A DNA stretch of 64,000 nt from F23-D06 sp963603365 (GTDB lineage: Bacteria > Bacteroidota > Bacteroidia > Bacteroidales > WCHB1-69). Below the pieces are notes generated by a model. That model was not told the origin of the DNA and made no database searches. It saw only the letters and a program-made list of their open reading frames with translations. Below, in pieces: positions 27,873 through 37,348 of this stretch. The position numbers and the translations under genes are program-made. The stretch is from positions 1 to 64,000 of the forward strand of contig CAVCMI010000020.1 in the NCBI GenBank assembly GCA_963603365.1, read 5' to 3'. Positions within the stretch are counted from its first letter, which is position 1. Each line of letters opens with the position of its first letter.

Positions 27873-27903
27873 CCGTCGCAAAACAAAAGGCAAATACAGA
27901 CAG

Positions 27904-29211
27904 ATGAATAGCAGAAGAATGGTGTGTGTCGTGCTCTTGCTGTTGATGTTCGGCAGTATGGGCGCCCAGACGCAGCGTAGGATTACAGTAGAAGAACTTT
28001 TCGGTCTTGTAGAGCAGGGAAGCCGTGCGTTGGCGGTGCAGAAAAGCGGCGTGGAGTCGGCAAGGCTTGGCATTGAAGAAGCCAAAAGCGAACGTCTGCC
28101 CGACTTGTCCCTTTCGCTATCGGCCAGTTATAACGGCAATGTGGTGATGACAGAACGGAACTTCCGCAATGCCCGGACATTCGAGTCTCCCCATTTTGGA
28201 AACTCGTTTGCCTTGGAAGCCCGGCAGACGATTTATGCGGGCGGTGTCGTCAATGCCGGCATCCGGCTTGCGCTGTTGGAGTACAGACAAAGTGAAAACA
28301 GCGCCGCACTCACCCGCAGCCAACTGCGTTTCATTGCGTTAGGGCAATATCTTGACCTTTATAGGCTTGCCAACGGCATCATTGTGTATGACAGCAACAT
28401 TGCGCTCACAGCCAAGCTTATTGATGACATAGAGGCCAAATTCGCACAAGGCATGGCTTTGAAAAATGACGTGACCCGCTATGAGCTGCAGATGGAGTCA
28501 CTGCAACTGGCAAAACGGAAGCTCGAAGATCAGAAACTGATTACCAACTACCAACTATGCCAGACACTCGGGATAGAGGTTACAGAAATCGTGCCCGACA
28601 TAAACCTCGAAAAAGCCGGCACGGAGGCACTGACAGAAAGCGGCTTGCAGCAGCAGGCCGCCCGGCAGTCTCTGCAGTTGAAACGGGCGGAAATAGTTAC
28701 CCACATAGCAGACCAGCAACTTAGGTTGGCCAAAAGCGGGATGATGCCCAAGGTGTCTGCCGTGGCAACTGACAATTTTTACGGCCCTTACAACTACGAC
28801 ATTCCGCCTATAAACAACAATTTCAACATCTGGTATGTCGGTGTCGGGGTCAATTACTCGTTCAGTTCGCTCTACAAGAGCCTTCGGAGCGTCCGGAAGG
28901 CCAAGGTGCAGGTGCAGCAGAGCCAAGAGGCTCTCGAACTTGCCAAAGAGAGTGTCAGCAACGAGATGCAGCAGGCATATGTTCTGCACCGGCAGGCCTT
29001 TGCCGAATTGCACACTTGTCTCAAGAACGTAGATTTGGCAAATCAGAACTATCAAGTGATCAATGACCGCTATTTGGGGCAATTGGCCCTGATCACAGAT
29101 ATGCTCGATGCCTCAAACATAAAACTTGGCGCAGAACTGGAAGAGGTGAACGCCCGAATCAACATCGCCTATACCTATTATAACATTTTGTATGTGGCAG
29201 GAGAGTTGTAA
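27904..29211 (+). CDS. TolC-type outer membrane efflux protein
   Basis: 435 residues. The signal peptide is residues 1-21 (VVLLLLMFGSMGAQ). It has the two-fold repeated OEP domain of the TolC family: long amphipathic helices (RLGIEEAKSERLPDLSLSLSASYNG in the first half, KAKVQVQQSQEALELAKESVSNEMQQAYV in the second) and the closing helix with LGAELEEVNARINIAYTYYNILYVAGEL. It forms the outer-membrane channel for the pump made by the next two genes. The start at 27904 was chosen because it gives a clean signal peptide and lies downstream of the -7 element. Confidence 0.9.
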   Translation: MNSRRMVCVVLLLLMFGSMGAQTQRRITVEELFGLVEQGSRALAVQKSGVESARLGIEEAKSERLPDLSLSLSASYNGNVVMTERNFRNARTFESPHFGNSFALEARQTIYAGGVVNAGIRLALLEYRQSENSAALTRSQLRFIALGQYLDLYRLANGIIVYDSNIALTAKLIDDIEAKFAQGMALKNDVTRYELQMESLQLAKRKLEDQKLITNYQLCQTLGIEVTEIVPDINLEKAGTEALTESGLQQQAARQSLQLKRAEIVTHIADQQLRLAKSGMMPKVSAVATDNFYGPYNYDIPPINNNFNIWYVGVGVNYSFSSLYKSLRSVRKAKVQVQQSQEALELAKESVSNEMQQAYVLHRQAFAELHTCLKNVDLANQNYQVINDRYLGQLALITDMLDASNIKLGAELEEVNARINIAYTYYNILYVAGEL

Positions 29212-29264
29212 GCGGAAAAGGCAGTCATTGACAAAAAAACAAGCAAAACAGGAAAAAAGCGAGG

Positions 29265-30302
29265 ATGAAGAACAAGAAAAGAACAAAGAGGGTTTATAAT
29301 GTTGTGATAATCGTGTTGTTGGTGGCGGCGGTGGCCTATGTGTTCAGCAATTTGGTGCATTGGGGCGGCGAATATACCGACGATGCGCAGGTACAGCGTC
29401 ACATCACCCCGATACATACAAGGGTGCAGGGTTTCATCAAGGAGATCCGCTTTGAGGAGTACCAGCATGTGAAAAAAGGGGACACCTTGGTGGTGCTGGA
29501 GGATGCCGAATACCGTCTGCAGCTGGCGCAGGCCGAAGCCGCCTGGCGCGGTTCCAAGTCGGGCACTTCAGCCATCAGTGCCGGTATGAACACCACTGCC
29601 AGCAACGTGCAGGTGGCTTCGGCGGGCATCGAGGAGGCGAAGGTGAATATGCAGAATGCCCAAGACGACTACGAACGTTACGAGGCGCTGTTGCAGAAAG
29701 GGGCAGTGACACGCCAGCAGTATGACAATGCCAGGACCAAGTTTGAGGCCGCCAAGGCTCGCTATGCCCAAGCCTCTGCAAGCCGGCAGTCGGCGGCGCT
29801 GGTCAAGGACGAGCAGCAGCAGCTTCTCACCCAGAACACCGCAGGCGTAAGTGTGGCGGAAGCCGCCGTGAACCTCGCCCTCCTGAACCTCTCTTATACC
29901 GCCATTGTTGCCACCGCCGACGGCGTGATGGGCAGAAAAGAAATCCACGAGGGTCAACTCGTACAGCCCGGCCAGATGTTGGCGCGCATCGTTGATGACG
30001 ACCAAGTGTGGGTCATCGCCAACTATCGCGAAACTCAACTCAAGAACATCACCGCCGGCGACAATGTGCGCTTTACCGCTGACGCCTTGCCCGGCGTAGT
30101 ATTCAACGGCACTGTGCAGTCGTTCAGCCCTGCCACAGGCGCCGCCTATTCCTCCGTGGCCGCCGACAACGCTACAGGCAACTTTGTAAAGGTGGAACAG
30201 AGAGTGCCGGTACGCATCACCCTCAACGCCGACAACAAACCCGCGGACGTGGAGAAGCTCAAGGCAGGCCTCAACGTAGAGTGCAAGGTCAAGAAAAAAT
30301 AG
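29265..30302 (+). CDS. EmrA/HlyD-type membrane fusion protein
   Basis: 345 residues. One N-terminal membrane helix (about 11-28) is followed by a biotinyl-lipoyl-like strand (YTDDAQVQRHITPIHTRVQG, FEEYQHVKKGDTLVVLED), a long coiled-coil hairpin (about 85-190, AEAAWRG to AEAAVNLALLNL) and the beta-barrel half (SYTAIVATADGVMGRKEI, GQMLARIVDDDQVWVIANYRE). The YTDDAQV motif is typical of EmrA partners of MFS pumps. It bridges the inner-membrane MFS gene and the TolC-type gene that flank it. Confidence 0.9.
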   Translation: MKNKKRTKRVYNVVIIVLLVAAVAYVFSNLVHWGGEYTDDAQVQRHITPIHTRVQGFIKEIRFEEYQHVKKGDTLVVLEDAEYRLQLAQAEAAWRGSKSGTSAISAGMNTTASNVQVASAGIEEAKVNMQNAQDDYERYEALLQKGAVTRQQYDNARTKFEAAKARYAQASASRQSAALVKDEQQQLLTQNTAGVSVAEAAVNLALLNLSYTAIVATADGVMGRKEIHEGQLVQPGQMLARIVDDDQVWVIANYRETQLKNITAGDNVRFTADALPGVVFNGTVQSFSPATGAAYSSVAADNATGNFVKVEQRVPVRITLNADNKPADVEKLKAGLNVECKVKKK

Positions 30303-30335
30303 CCCATTCCTTCAATCATAGCAGATAATCACACC

Positions 30336-31886
30336 ATGCCAGGACCTCCGCCGCTTAACAGACCGTTTGCCATGCCGATGTTCAACGACTTTGTGCCGCG
30401 CAAGATACAGCCATGGATTTATCTCGTGTTCGCTTTCATGTTCCAGATGTCGGGCGGAATGTACGCCGGCACATTGCCGCAAGTGATGGGCGACACATGT
30501 CTGATGTGCGAGGATGTGTTGATGGTCATCCTCTGTGGCGTTGTGGGCGTGAACATGCCGTTCCCGTTCCTGTTCCGTTTCAAGTTCAGGTTCACTAACC
30601 GGCAACTGCTCATTGTCGCAGCTTCCGTGATAGCCGTTTGCAACTATCTCTGTACACTGACGCAGAGCCTTCCGGTGCTCTGTGTGCTTTCTTACCTCTG
30701 CGGTTTCTTCAAGTTGTGCGGCACCTTCGAGTGCATGTCGAACATACAACTATGGATGACGCCCGAACGCGACTTCACCATCTTTTTCCCGTTGCTCTAC
30801 TGTTTTGTGCTCGGCAACATGAGCCTTTCGCCGTGGGTGGCCACCAAACTTACCTATTGGCTGCAAAGCTGGCATGCGGTGCACTATTTGATGTGCGGTA
30901 CTATGCTGGTGATAGTGCTGCTGGTGCTGCTGCTTACCCACGACTACCGCTTTATGAAGCCGCTGCCGCTCGTGAGCCTCGACTGGCTGGGATGCCTGCT
31001 CTGGTCAGCCCTTATGCTGGAGGTCATTTTCCTCTTCAACTACGGCGAGTTCTACAACTGGTGGGACGGGCAGACGTGGCGTACGGTGCTCTTGATGGTC
31101 CCGGTGACGCTCTGTTTTGCCATACAGCGGATGTTGCACATCAGGCATCCGTTCATAGCTAAAGAAGCCTGGAAAATCAAGAAGTTGCTGCCGTTGCTGT
31201 TACTGTTTGTCGTGATGGAACTCATCAGCGCCACCCCAAAGGTGATGCAGAATGCCTTTGTGGGGCGAGTGCTCCAATACGGCGCCACCACTACGGTCGT
31301 GCTCAACATTATGGAGTGGCTCGGCACCATTTGCGGATGCCTCTTTGTACTGTTGTGGTGTCATATATGGAAGAAAAAGTTCACCACATTGCTCACCATA
31401 GGCTGTGCCACGCTGGTGGGTTACGAGGTGCTGATGTACTTTCTGATTTTTCCGGGACTCAACATCGAGATGCTCTATCTGCCTTCATTTGTACGCACCT
31501 TCGGCATTGCCATCTTTTTTACGGCCCTCACCATCTGTCTGGAAGAGATGATGGATTTCAAGTACTTCTTTACGGGGCTGACAATGACAGGACTTGTACG
31601 CAACGGGGTGGCAGAGACCATCTTCTCTGGGATTTACAGCCGGCATTTGCGTTACAGCATCTGCGACAATCTGGCGCGCGGGCTCCCATACGATGCAGTT
31701 CAGGCATTGATGATAAGTGTAAAGCATCTTTTCGGTTCGGCTTGTCTTGCGGGCATGGCGGTGCTGTTTGTTTTTTTGCTCTGGAACGTGCAGCCTGTCC
31801 GATCAACGCTGCTAAAAATCCCATACTGGAACTTCGTCGGCAAAAAAGTTAAAGAAGAGATGAAAGCGGAAGAGGAGATGGCGTAA
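30336..31886 (+). CDS. MFS drug-efflux transporter, EmrB/DHA2 type
   Basis: 516 residues with about 14 hydrophobic segments, the number expected for the DHA2 family. Charged loops are few, and the first helix pair (FVPRKIQPWIYLVFAFMFQMSGGMYAGTLPQVMGD) is in the position of the EmrB substrate-entry helices. The sequence is cysteine- and aromatic-rich and diverged from proteobacterial EmrB, as is common in Bacteroidota. It sits 33 nt after the emrA-type gene and closes the operon, so a three-component EmrAB-TolC-like exporter is inferred. The substrate is unknown. A second in-frame ATG at 30372 is an alternative start. Confidence 0.8.
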   Translation: MPGPPPLNRPFAMPMFNDFVPRKIQPWIYLVFAFMFQMSGGMYAGTLPQVMGDTCLMCEDVLMVILCGVVGVNMPFPFLFRFKFRFTNRQLLIVAASVIAVCNYLCTLTQSLPVLCVLSYLCGFFKLCGTFECMSNIQLWMTPERDFTIFFPLLYCFVLGNMSLSPWVATKLTYWLQSWHAVHYLMCGTMLVIVLLVLLLTHDYRFMKPLPLVSLDWLGCLLWSALMLEVIFLFNYGEFYNWWDGQTWRTVLLMVPVTLCFAIQRMLHIRHPFIAKEAWKIKKLLPLLLLFVVMELISATPKVMQNAFVGRVLQYGATTTVVLNIMEWLGTICGCLFVLLWCHIWKKKFTTLLTIGCATLVGYEVLMYFLIFPGLNIEMLYLPSFVRTFGIAIFFTALTICLEEMMDFKYFFTGLTMTGLVRNGVAETIFSGIYSRHLRYSICDNLARGLPYDAVQALMISVKHLFGSACLAGMAVLFVFLLWNVQPVRSTLLKIPYWNFVGKKVKEEMKAEEEMA

Positions 31887-32120
31887 GGCGTGAGGTGAGA
31901 ATTGTTTTTTGTTCGTTGATTACGCAAAAAAATGGTGTCTATAGAGATTTACCAATTATAAGGTTCAGGATAATTGATGATGAGCACGAAACAGGTTTCA
32001 GAAATTAGAATGTAGAGCGTTACGCTTAATTGACCTATCTTACAACTTAAGTCTGCCCTGACATTGTGCGCCGGACGAAAAGAGTCTTAAACTCCCGTTT
32101 CTCGTTTTTTTCACATTCGG

Positions 32121-33465
32121 TTACAGTGCCCAGATGACCAGACCGGCGCAGATGATGATGCCCGTGACGAGGAGGTCGATAAGGCAGAACCCCATAATGT
32201 CCTTGGCGTCGAGTTTGGCGATGGCCAGAGCCGGGATGGCCCAGAACGGCTGGATGAGGTTGGTCCAGGCATCACCCCAGGCGATGGCTATGCCTGTGAG
32301 TCCAGGGTCAACGCCCAGATTGGCGCCCGCTGCAAATATGATGGGCGCTTGGATGGCCCAGTGCCCGCCGCCTGACGGCACGAACATGTTGAGCACGGCT
32401 GCACAGATGAAAGTGAGCAACGGATAGGTGGCAGGGGTGGAGATGGAGATGCAGGCATTGCTGATGACGGTGCCGAAGCAGATTCCGCTCGCCCCGACAC
32501 CTGTGATGATGCCCATGATGCCGGCATAGAACGGGAACTGCAAGATGATGCCCGATGCGCCAGAAGCCGCCCGCGTGAAAGCTTGTACGTATGCCAACGG
32601 TGTGCCATGCAGCAAGATGCCTAAAAACAAGAAGAGCATAATGACACTGCCTAAGTCGAACGAGCCGCCGCGGAAGCCCAGATGAATGACCAGATAGCTG
32701 AAGCCTGCCAACGCTACAATCCAAGCCAGTACTTTGGAGTGCTCCATGCGCTGCGCCGGGGTGAAGCCCGCCTTGTCGGGCTTTGTCTCAACCACATTCT
32801 CCTCTTCCAGCAAGGCGGGGTTTACCGTTACCACATCTTGCTTGGGATGCATCAGGGTATTGGTGACGACGATGGCCACAATGACCAATGCCACGATGAT
32901 TAAGTTGTGAGGGTCTAAGATGGTTTGCGACACCGGCACCGGACTGGTGAGCACACCGTTGGTGGCCTTGGTGAGCGCCTCGCCCGGAGTGGCCATAGTA
33001 AGCGGAATGGAGCCCGACAGACCAGATGCCACACCACAAAGCCGCTGTATGCCGAGGCTATCAGCAGCCGGTAGTCAACCCCCGGCATACGGCGGGCTAT
33101 CTCTTTGGCGAAGATGACACCCACGATGAGCCCGAAGCCCCAATTGAGCCAGCAGGCTACGGCCGAAACTGCCGTCACCAACGCAATGGCCGCCGATGGG
33201 GTCTTGGGAATGCCAGCCAGCACACTGATTCCCTTTTGACGGCAGGCGCCGCTGCCAACGTGGAACCGCAGACTAACACTAAGGCCATCTGCATGGCAAA
33301 TGCCAACAGATTCCAAATGCCGCCGCCCCAATGCTCGATGACCTCAACGGGGGTCTGATGGCAGATGGGAATCGCAAGGCACGCAGCCACAAGGGTGAGT
33401 ATGATGGCAAAGATGAATGGCTCGGGCAGCCAACGCTGCACTAATTTGACGCAAAATTTAATCAT
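32121..33465 (-). pseudogene. atoE: Short-chain fatty acid transporter AtoE, two single-base frameshifts
   Basis: AtoE carries short-chain fatty acids across the inner membrane. The reading starts at the ATG at 33463-33465 (FVKLVQRWLPEPFIFAIIL-type opening), runs to AAAPAVKR, then shifts frame at about 33231-33237. It continues as GISVLAGIPKTPSAAIALV to YSGFVVWH, shifts again at about 33022-33030 and resumes as GLSGSIPLTMATPGE to the stop at 32121. Adding one base at each site restores 1347 nt, exactly 448 codons plus stop, the usual AtoE length. Every conserved segment is present. It is therefore either a very young pseudogene or an intact gene with two sequencing or assembly errors. The first shift lies in a CCCTTTT run, where such errors are common. 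Confidence 0.85.
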
Positions 33466-33514
33466 ATCAGTAAATGCCTAGTTCGCTCTTTCTGAGCAAT
33501 GTCAAAAAAACGCG

Positions 33515-33522
33515 CAAAAATA
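33515..33522 (-). promoter_or_regulatory. -7 promoter element of atoE
   Basis: TATTTTTG on the minus strand (TAnnTTTG form), 49 nt upstream of the atoE start codon. Confidence 0.45.
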
Positions 33523-33632
33523 CTTTTTCTGTCTTTTTATTAGCATATTATTTCAAAATTATTTAGAATCTGGATTGATGCAGACGCAACCTTACAATTG
33601 CCACACAAAGCAAGGGGGTGTGTAAGGCTTGT

Positions 33633-33688
33633 CAACATAAAGCGAGAGGGGGGCGGCCAACTGGCCGCCCCCCTCTCGCTTTATGTTG
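33633..33688. terminator. Perfect 27-bp hairpin between the glycine-rich FISUMP gene and atoE
   Basis: The arms 33633-33659 and 33662-33688 are perfect reverse complements with only two bases between them; the centre is GGCGGCCA/TGGCCGCC. It begins 11 nt after the stop codon of the gene at 33700-37050, so a transcription-termination or mRNA 3'-end role is likely. No good T run follows on either strand, so it is not a textbook terminator. Confidence 0.6.
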
Positions 33689-33699
33689 AGAAAAAGTCT

Positions 33700-36600
33700 T
33701 TAGTTGGCTCTTCTTACGCATCTTACGCTGTAGCCCATGCCTTTTGACTTGTCTTGATACAAGGCTTGTTCGCAGTAGTGGGCGATGGTGAGGCAGGAAG
33801 CTTCGGTGGCGGTGTGGACGTCATGCGACCAGAAGAATACCTCTCCCAACAGATCCATAAACTTGCCCGTGAAGGTGTCGTAGTAGCCGGCAGCCACGGC
33901 GCTGAAGCCCAAGGCATCGGTGCCGGTCTTACCTGGCAGCCACTTCGACTCGTCTGTGCTCTTCAGCGCATCCATGCCGGCGGCAAGGTCAGTCATGCTT
34001 CGCATATTATGCGTTGACGGCAACGCCCAGCCCTCAGGACAAACGCCCTGCACGTAGGTGATTCCGCTCACGGGGTCTGTGGTGGTGACAGGCGCAGCTG
34101 CATTGTCGCCCTCGGGCACGTTGACGGCAGAGTACCAGGTGTAGAGGCGTCCGAAGTTGGCGATGTTCGCATCGGCATTCGGGTAGTCGTTGCTGGTGTA
34201 ACCCATAGCGAACGGAACTTCTGCGCCGTTGCTGTACTTGGTGGACTTGAGGTTGCTCTTGGTCCAGCACTCGCAGCCTATGCGGACGGTCTCATAAACG
34301 TTGCCGTCAACGTCGGTGGCGGTGAGCCCGCTGCCGCAGACAGGGTAGTTGATGATGTATTTCTTGTCGAAGGTGACGAAGTTGCCGCAAGGGTCGGTCA
34401 CCTTCCAGGTGATGACGTTGGTGCCGGGCACGAGGCGTCCCAACAACGCACCTTCGTTGTCGGGGCTGACATTGTTGGTGATGACAAGGCTGTTGGCATA
34501 TTCCGAGATTGCCGTGCTGACCTCCGGAACGAGGATGTTGAGCAGCGTGTCGCAAGCGCCGTAGTAGAGGTTGACGACCACGTCGGCATCATCGTAGGTG
34601 AGTGCGCCAGCGTTGGCGATGCTCGGCTTGACGGTGAGCGCAAACTCGAACGGGTTGCCCGTGCAGTCGAACGGATTGCCCGACGCTGTGCCCGTTTGGT
34701 AAGGCGTTACCGTATAGACTACCGTTGCGGAGGCCAGGCCGCTGTTGGTGAGGCTGGCTGCACTGAATGCGGCGGCACGCGTGGTGTTGTCCACAGCGCC
34801 GGCAATATTGTCCGGGTTGGACTTTACTGTCCAGGTGTATTCTCTGCTGAAACTGGGCGAGTATTCAGACGACGGAGTGAAGTTTTTAGTGTAGCCCGTA
34901 GTGGTGGGGCAGATGGTTTCCGTTGTATTGCCATATTCAGGGACGAGCGGTGCAAAACGGATAGTTTTGGAATTCCCGCCACTGCATCCGTGTTCGTCGG
35001 TAACCGTAACTTTAATAATGGCACTTGTCCAATCGAGATAGCTGGCGGCAGTGGTGTTGTACGGGACCTTAATGCTTGCAGTATTGCCAAGGTCGGGGGT
35101 CCATTCGTATGTGTAGTTCCCGGCAGGGGTGACATTAGCGGTCATCGTGGCACTGTTTCCGTTGCAGATGTAAAACTTGTCAGAGGTGATATTGACGTGA
35201 GATGCGGTGACAGTATTCACGGTGATATTGATGGTCTGGTCAGAGACGTTGCCGCAGGCATCGCTTACGGTGATGCCGTTAATGGTGATGTTGCTGGTGA
35301 TTTCCTCGCCAACGGCCGGGACAATGGCGCCGGCCGGGTAGTTTGCGGTGAAAGTGCCGGTGCAACCTGGCATTGTTCCCTCCGGGTACGCAAACTTGCT
35401 TGCTACGTACGTCAGCACGTCGGGCATGGTGTTCTTGCAGCCGGTTTCAATGGTGGCATCGATGGTTTCTGTATTGCCGATGGCAGAATAGTAGGAAGAC
35501 ACAGGTTTCGTAGTTGTAGTAGCGTATGTAAAGGATCCGCTCATTGTTTTCTGGCATCCTGTATTGCCGCTGGTGACGGTACAGCTGTAATTGTATTCGG
35601 TGCCGCAAGTGGCTGCAAACGTCAGCGTGTTAGTTGTGGAGGTCTCCGTGCCGCATTCCCAACTGTAAGTGGGATTGCCGCTGGAAGGATCCTCCCCAAC
35701 CGTAGCGACTACGGTGAAGTTTCCTGTCGGGCAGCTGCCCTCTGTAACGGTCAGTGTGACTTCAGGCAGGGCTTGCGCCTTCACCTTATAGGTGTTGTTA
35801 GAGTAAATGTCGCAGTTTGTGCCGATGGTGATGTAGAAGCGGTATTCCACATCTTCCGTCACATTTGTGAGGTTTTCGGTGTAGTTGTTGCCGGTGGAAA
35901 TGGTTGTCCATTCGGCTGTGCCCGTTCTCTTCTGCCAGTTGATGGTTTCGGTGCGGGAGGTGTTGGCCGTAATGGAGACTTCGTGAGAGTTGCCTAAACA
36001 TACTAACACGGGATTATCTCCAGAATAGCTGATGCTGCCCGGATCGACAGAGCCAGGTTCTGTCAATGTCACGGCTGATGTGTATTGGGTAGTGCAGCCG
36101 GGGTAGGTATAGCCGCGGGAGTATGACCCTGAGGCGTTAGCGGTATAGTACTCGGCATTGGCGCCGGTGATGTCGGCAGTGCCGTTGCGCCAAGAGTAGG
36201 TGCCGCCTGCGGGCACGCCAGCCGTGGTGTTGGAGATGGTTGCTATAGTGTCGGTAGCAGTGCATGACCAACTGTTGGCTGCAATGGCGCCGGCATTTAC
36301 GGCAGAGCAGATGCTGGTGTAGGTGATGCAGACATAACCCTGTGCGCCCGCACCGCCGGTTACTGACATTCCCAAAGCGCCGCTGCCGCCACCGCCGTAG
36401 TTGCTGCCGGCATTGCCGTTAGCGATTTCGTTATACTGGCCAGCCCCTCCGTTGCCGCTGTTAGGGCTTGCAGTAGTGCCGGCTGCGCCTGCGCCGTTTT
36501 TCGAGCCGTTGCCGCCGTTGCTGCCGTTGCCGTTAGCGCCAGCTGCTGCGCCGCCGCCGCCGGAACCGGCTTTATATAATAATTTGACCCAGCCGCCGCC

Positions 36601-37050
36601 GCCGTCACCGCCGTCACCGCCGCTGTACTTCACTGAGCCTATGCAGGCAGAGGCTTGTCCGCCCTTGCCGCCCGTAGTGTTCGAGCCGTTGCTGCCGCCC
36701 ACAGCTTTCACAAGTGTGCTGCCGTGGCCGACCACTTGGCTGGTACCGCCTTGTTCGCCTACCGTTATCGTGAGGCTTTCGCCCGGGGTTACGTTGACGG
36801 TTGACTTGGCGTATGCGCCGCCGCCACCGCCACCGCCGCCAGTAATGCTGATGGCTGGTATGTCGGAGCCTTTGCCGCCGCCGCCCCAACACTCAATGGT
36901 GACGGAACTCACGTTGGCCGGAACATTCCACGTAGTGCTGGAAGTGAAAGTTTTTGTTTGGGTGTTCTGCGCGGAGACACTCCCCACTGCAAAAAACGCC
37001 AAGCAGCAGACTGTCAGTCCGCTGCATAAAAATGTCTTTAAATGCTTCAT
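33700..37050 (-). CDS. Secreted glycine-rich, Ig/HYR-repeat protein ending in FISUMP
   Basis: 1116 residues from the ATG at 37048-37050, which gives a clean signal peptide (residues 1-27, FFAVGSVSAQ). About residues 30-240 are a glycine-rich domain with long G tracts and alternating G/A/S/N, like the Gly-rich beta domain at the start of some Bacteroidota surface proteins. Ig/PKD-like repeats follow (about 250-800, with YSWECGTETST and YTWTVKSNPDN segments). A HYR domain lies at about 810-900 (VVNLYYGACDTLLNI, GTNVITWKVTDPCGN) and a FISUMP domain at about 905-1116 (YETVRIGCECWT, LYTWYSAVNVPEG, GYSVRCVRRAN). The last two modules match the end of the 3734-residue protein. No T9SS signal is visible. 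The function is unknown beyond probable surface location. Confidence 0.85.
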   Translation of the reverse strand: MKHLKTFLCSGLTVCCLAFFAVGSVSAQNTQTKTFTSSTTWNVPANVSSVTIECWGGGGKGSDIPAISITGGGGGGGGAYAKSTVNVTPGESLTITVGEQGGTSQVVGHGSTLVKAVGGSNGSNTTGGKGGQASACIGSVKYSGGDGGDGGGGWVKLLYKAGSGGGGAAAGANGNGSNGGNGSKNGAGAAGTTASPNSGNGGAGQYNEIANGNAGSNYGGGGSGALGMSVTGGAGAQGYVCITYTSICSAVNAGAIAANSWSCTATDTIATISNTTAGVPAGGTYSWRNGTADITGANAEYYTANASGSYSRGYTYPGCTTQYTSAVTLTEPGSVDPGSISYSGDNPVLVCLGNSHEVSITANTSRTETINWQKRTGTAEWTTISTGNNYTENLTNVTEDVEYRFYITIGTNCDIYSNNTYKVKAQALPEVTLTVTEGSCPTGNFTVVATVGEDPSSGNPTYSWECGTETSTTNTLTFAATCGTEYNYSCTVTSGNTGCQKTMSGSFTYATTTTKPVSSYYSAIGNTETIDATIETGCKNTMPDVLTYVASKFAYPEGTMPGCTGTFTANYPAGAIVPAVGEEITSNITINGITVSDACGNVSDQTINITVNTVTASHVNITSDKFYICNGNSATMTANVTPAGNYTYEWTPDLGNTASIKVPYNTTAASYLDWTSAIIKVTVTDEHGCSGGNSKTIRFAPLVPEYGNTTETICPTTTGYTKNFTPSSEYSPSFSREYTWTVKSNPDNIAGAVDNTTRAAAFSAASLTNSGLASATVVYTVTPYQTGTASGNPFDCTGNPFEFALTVKPSIANAGALTYDDADVVVNLYYGACDTLLNILVPEVSTAISEYANSLVITNNVSPDNEGALLGRLVPGTNVITWKVTDPCGNFVTFDKKYIINYPVCGSGLTATDVDGNVYETVRIGCECWTKSNLKSTKYSNGAEVPFAMGYTSNDYPNADANIANFGRLYTWYSAVNVPEGDNAAAPVTTTDPVSGITYVQGVCPEGWALPSTHNMRSMTDLAAGMDALKSTDESKWLPGKTGTDALGFSAVAAGYYDTFTGKFMDLLGEVFFWSHDVHTATEASCLTIAHYCEQALYQDKSKGMGYSVRCVRRAN

Positions 37051-37118
37051 AGTGATTATTATTAGATTATTAGTTTCGCAAATTAGATATAATAGTATTG
37101 CTTTATACAAAGTGGCCG

Positions 37119-37126
37119 CAAAAGTA
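37119..37126 (-). promoter_or_regulatory. -7 promoter element of the glycine-rich FISUMP gene
   Basis: TACTTTTG on the minus strand, 68 nt upstream of the chosen start. A longer in-frame start at 37110 would leave almost no leader, which supports the start at 37050. Confidence 0.55.
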
Positions 37127-37166
37127 GTTTTTTTTTCGTATGGTAATCTTTTATGCTGTTTTTTTT

Positions 37167-37206
37167 AATTATAGAATTAGGAATTAGGAATTAGGAATTG
37201 GAATTA
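37167..37206 (+). repeat. Heptanucleotide tandem repeat element, copy 4
   Basis: AATTAT leader, AGAATTA, two GGAATTA units, a 6-nt GGAATT and GGAATTA. It has the same leader as copies 1 and 2 but no GGAATGGG tail. It lies between divergent promoters. Confidence 0.8.
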
Positions 37207-37274
37207 GTGTTATGCCTACAAGTTCTAAAAACTAAGTTCTAAGTTCTGACTGTCCCGTTTGCGAAACATTTTTG

Positions 37275-37282
37275 TACTTTTG
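37275..37282 (+). promoter_or_regulatory. -7 promoter element of lpd
   Basis: TACTTTTG, 67 nt before the lpd start codon. Short AAGTTCTA direct repeats at about 37220-37247 lie upstream. Confidence 0.5.
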
Positions 37283-37348
37283 CCAACCTTTCTGCGAGAT
37301 TCAGACAGGACTATTCATCAATAACAGAAATCATTAAAAGACAAGATT

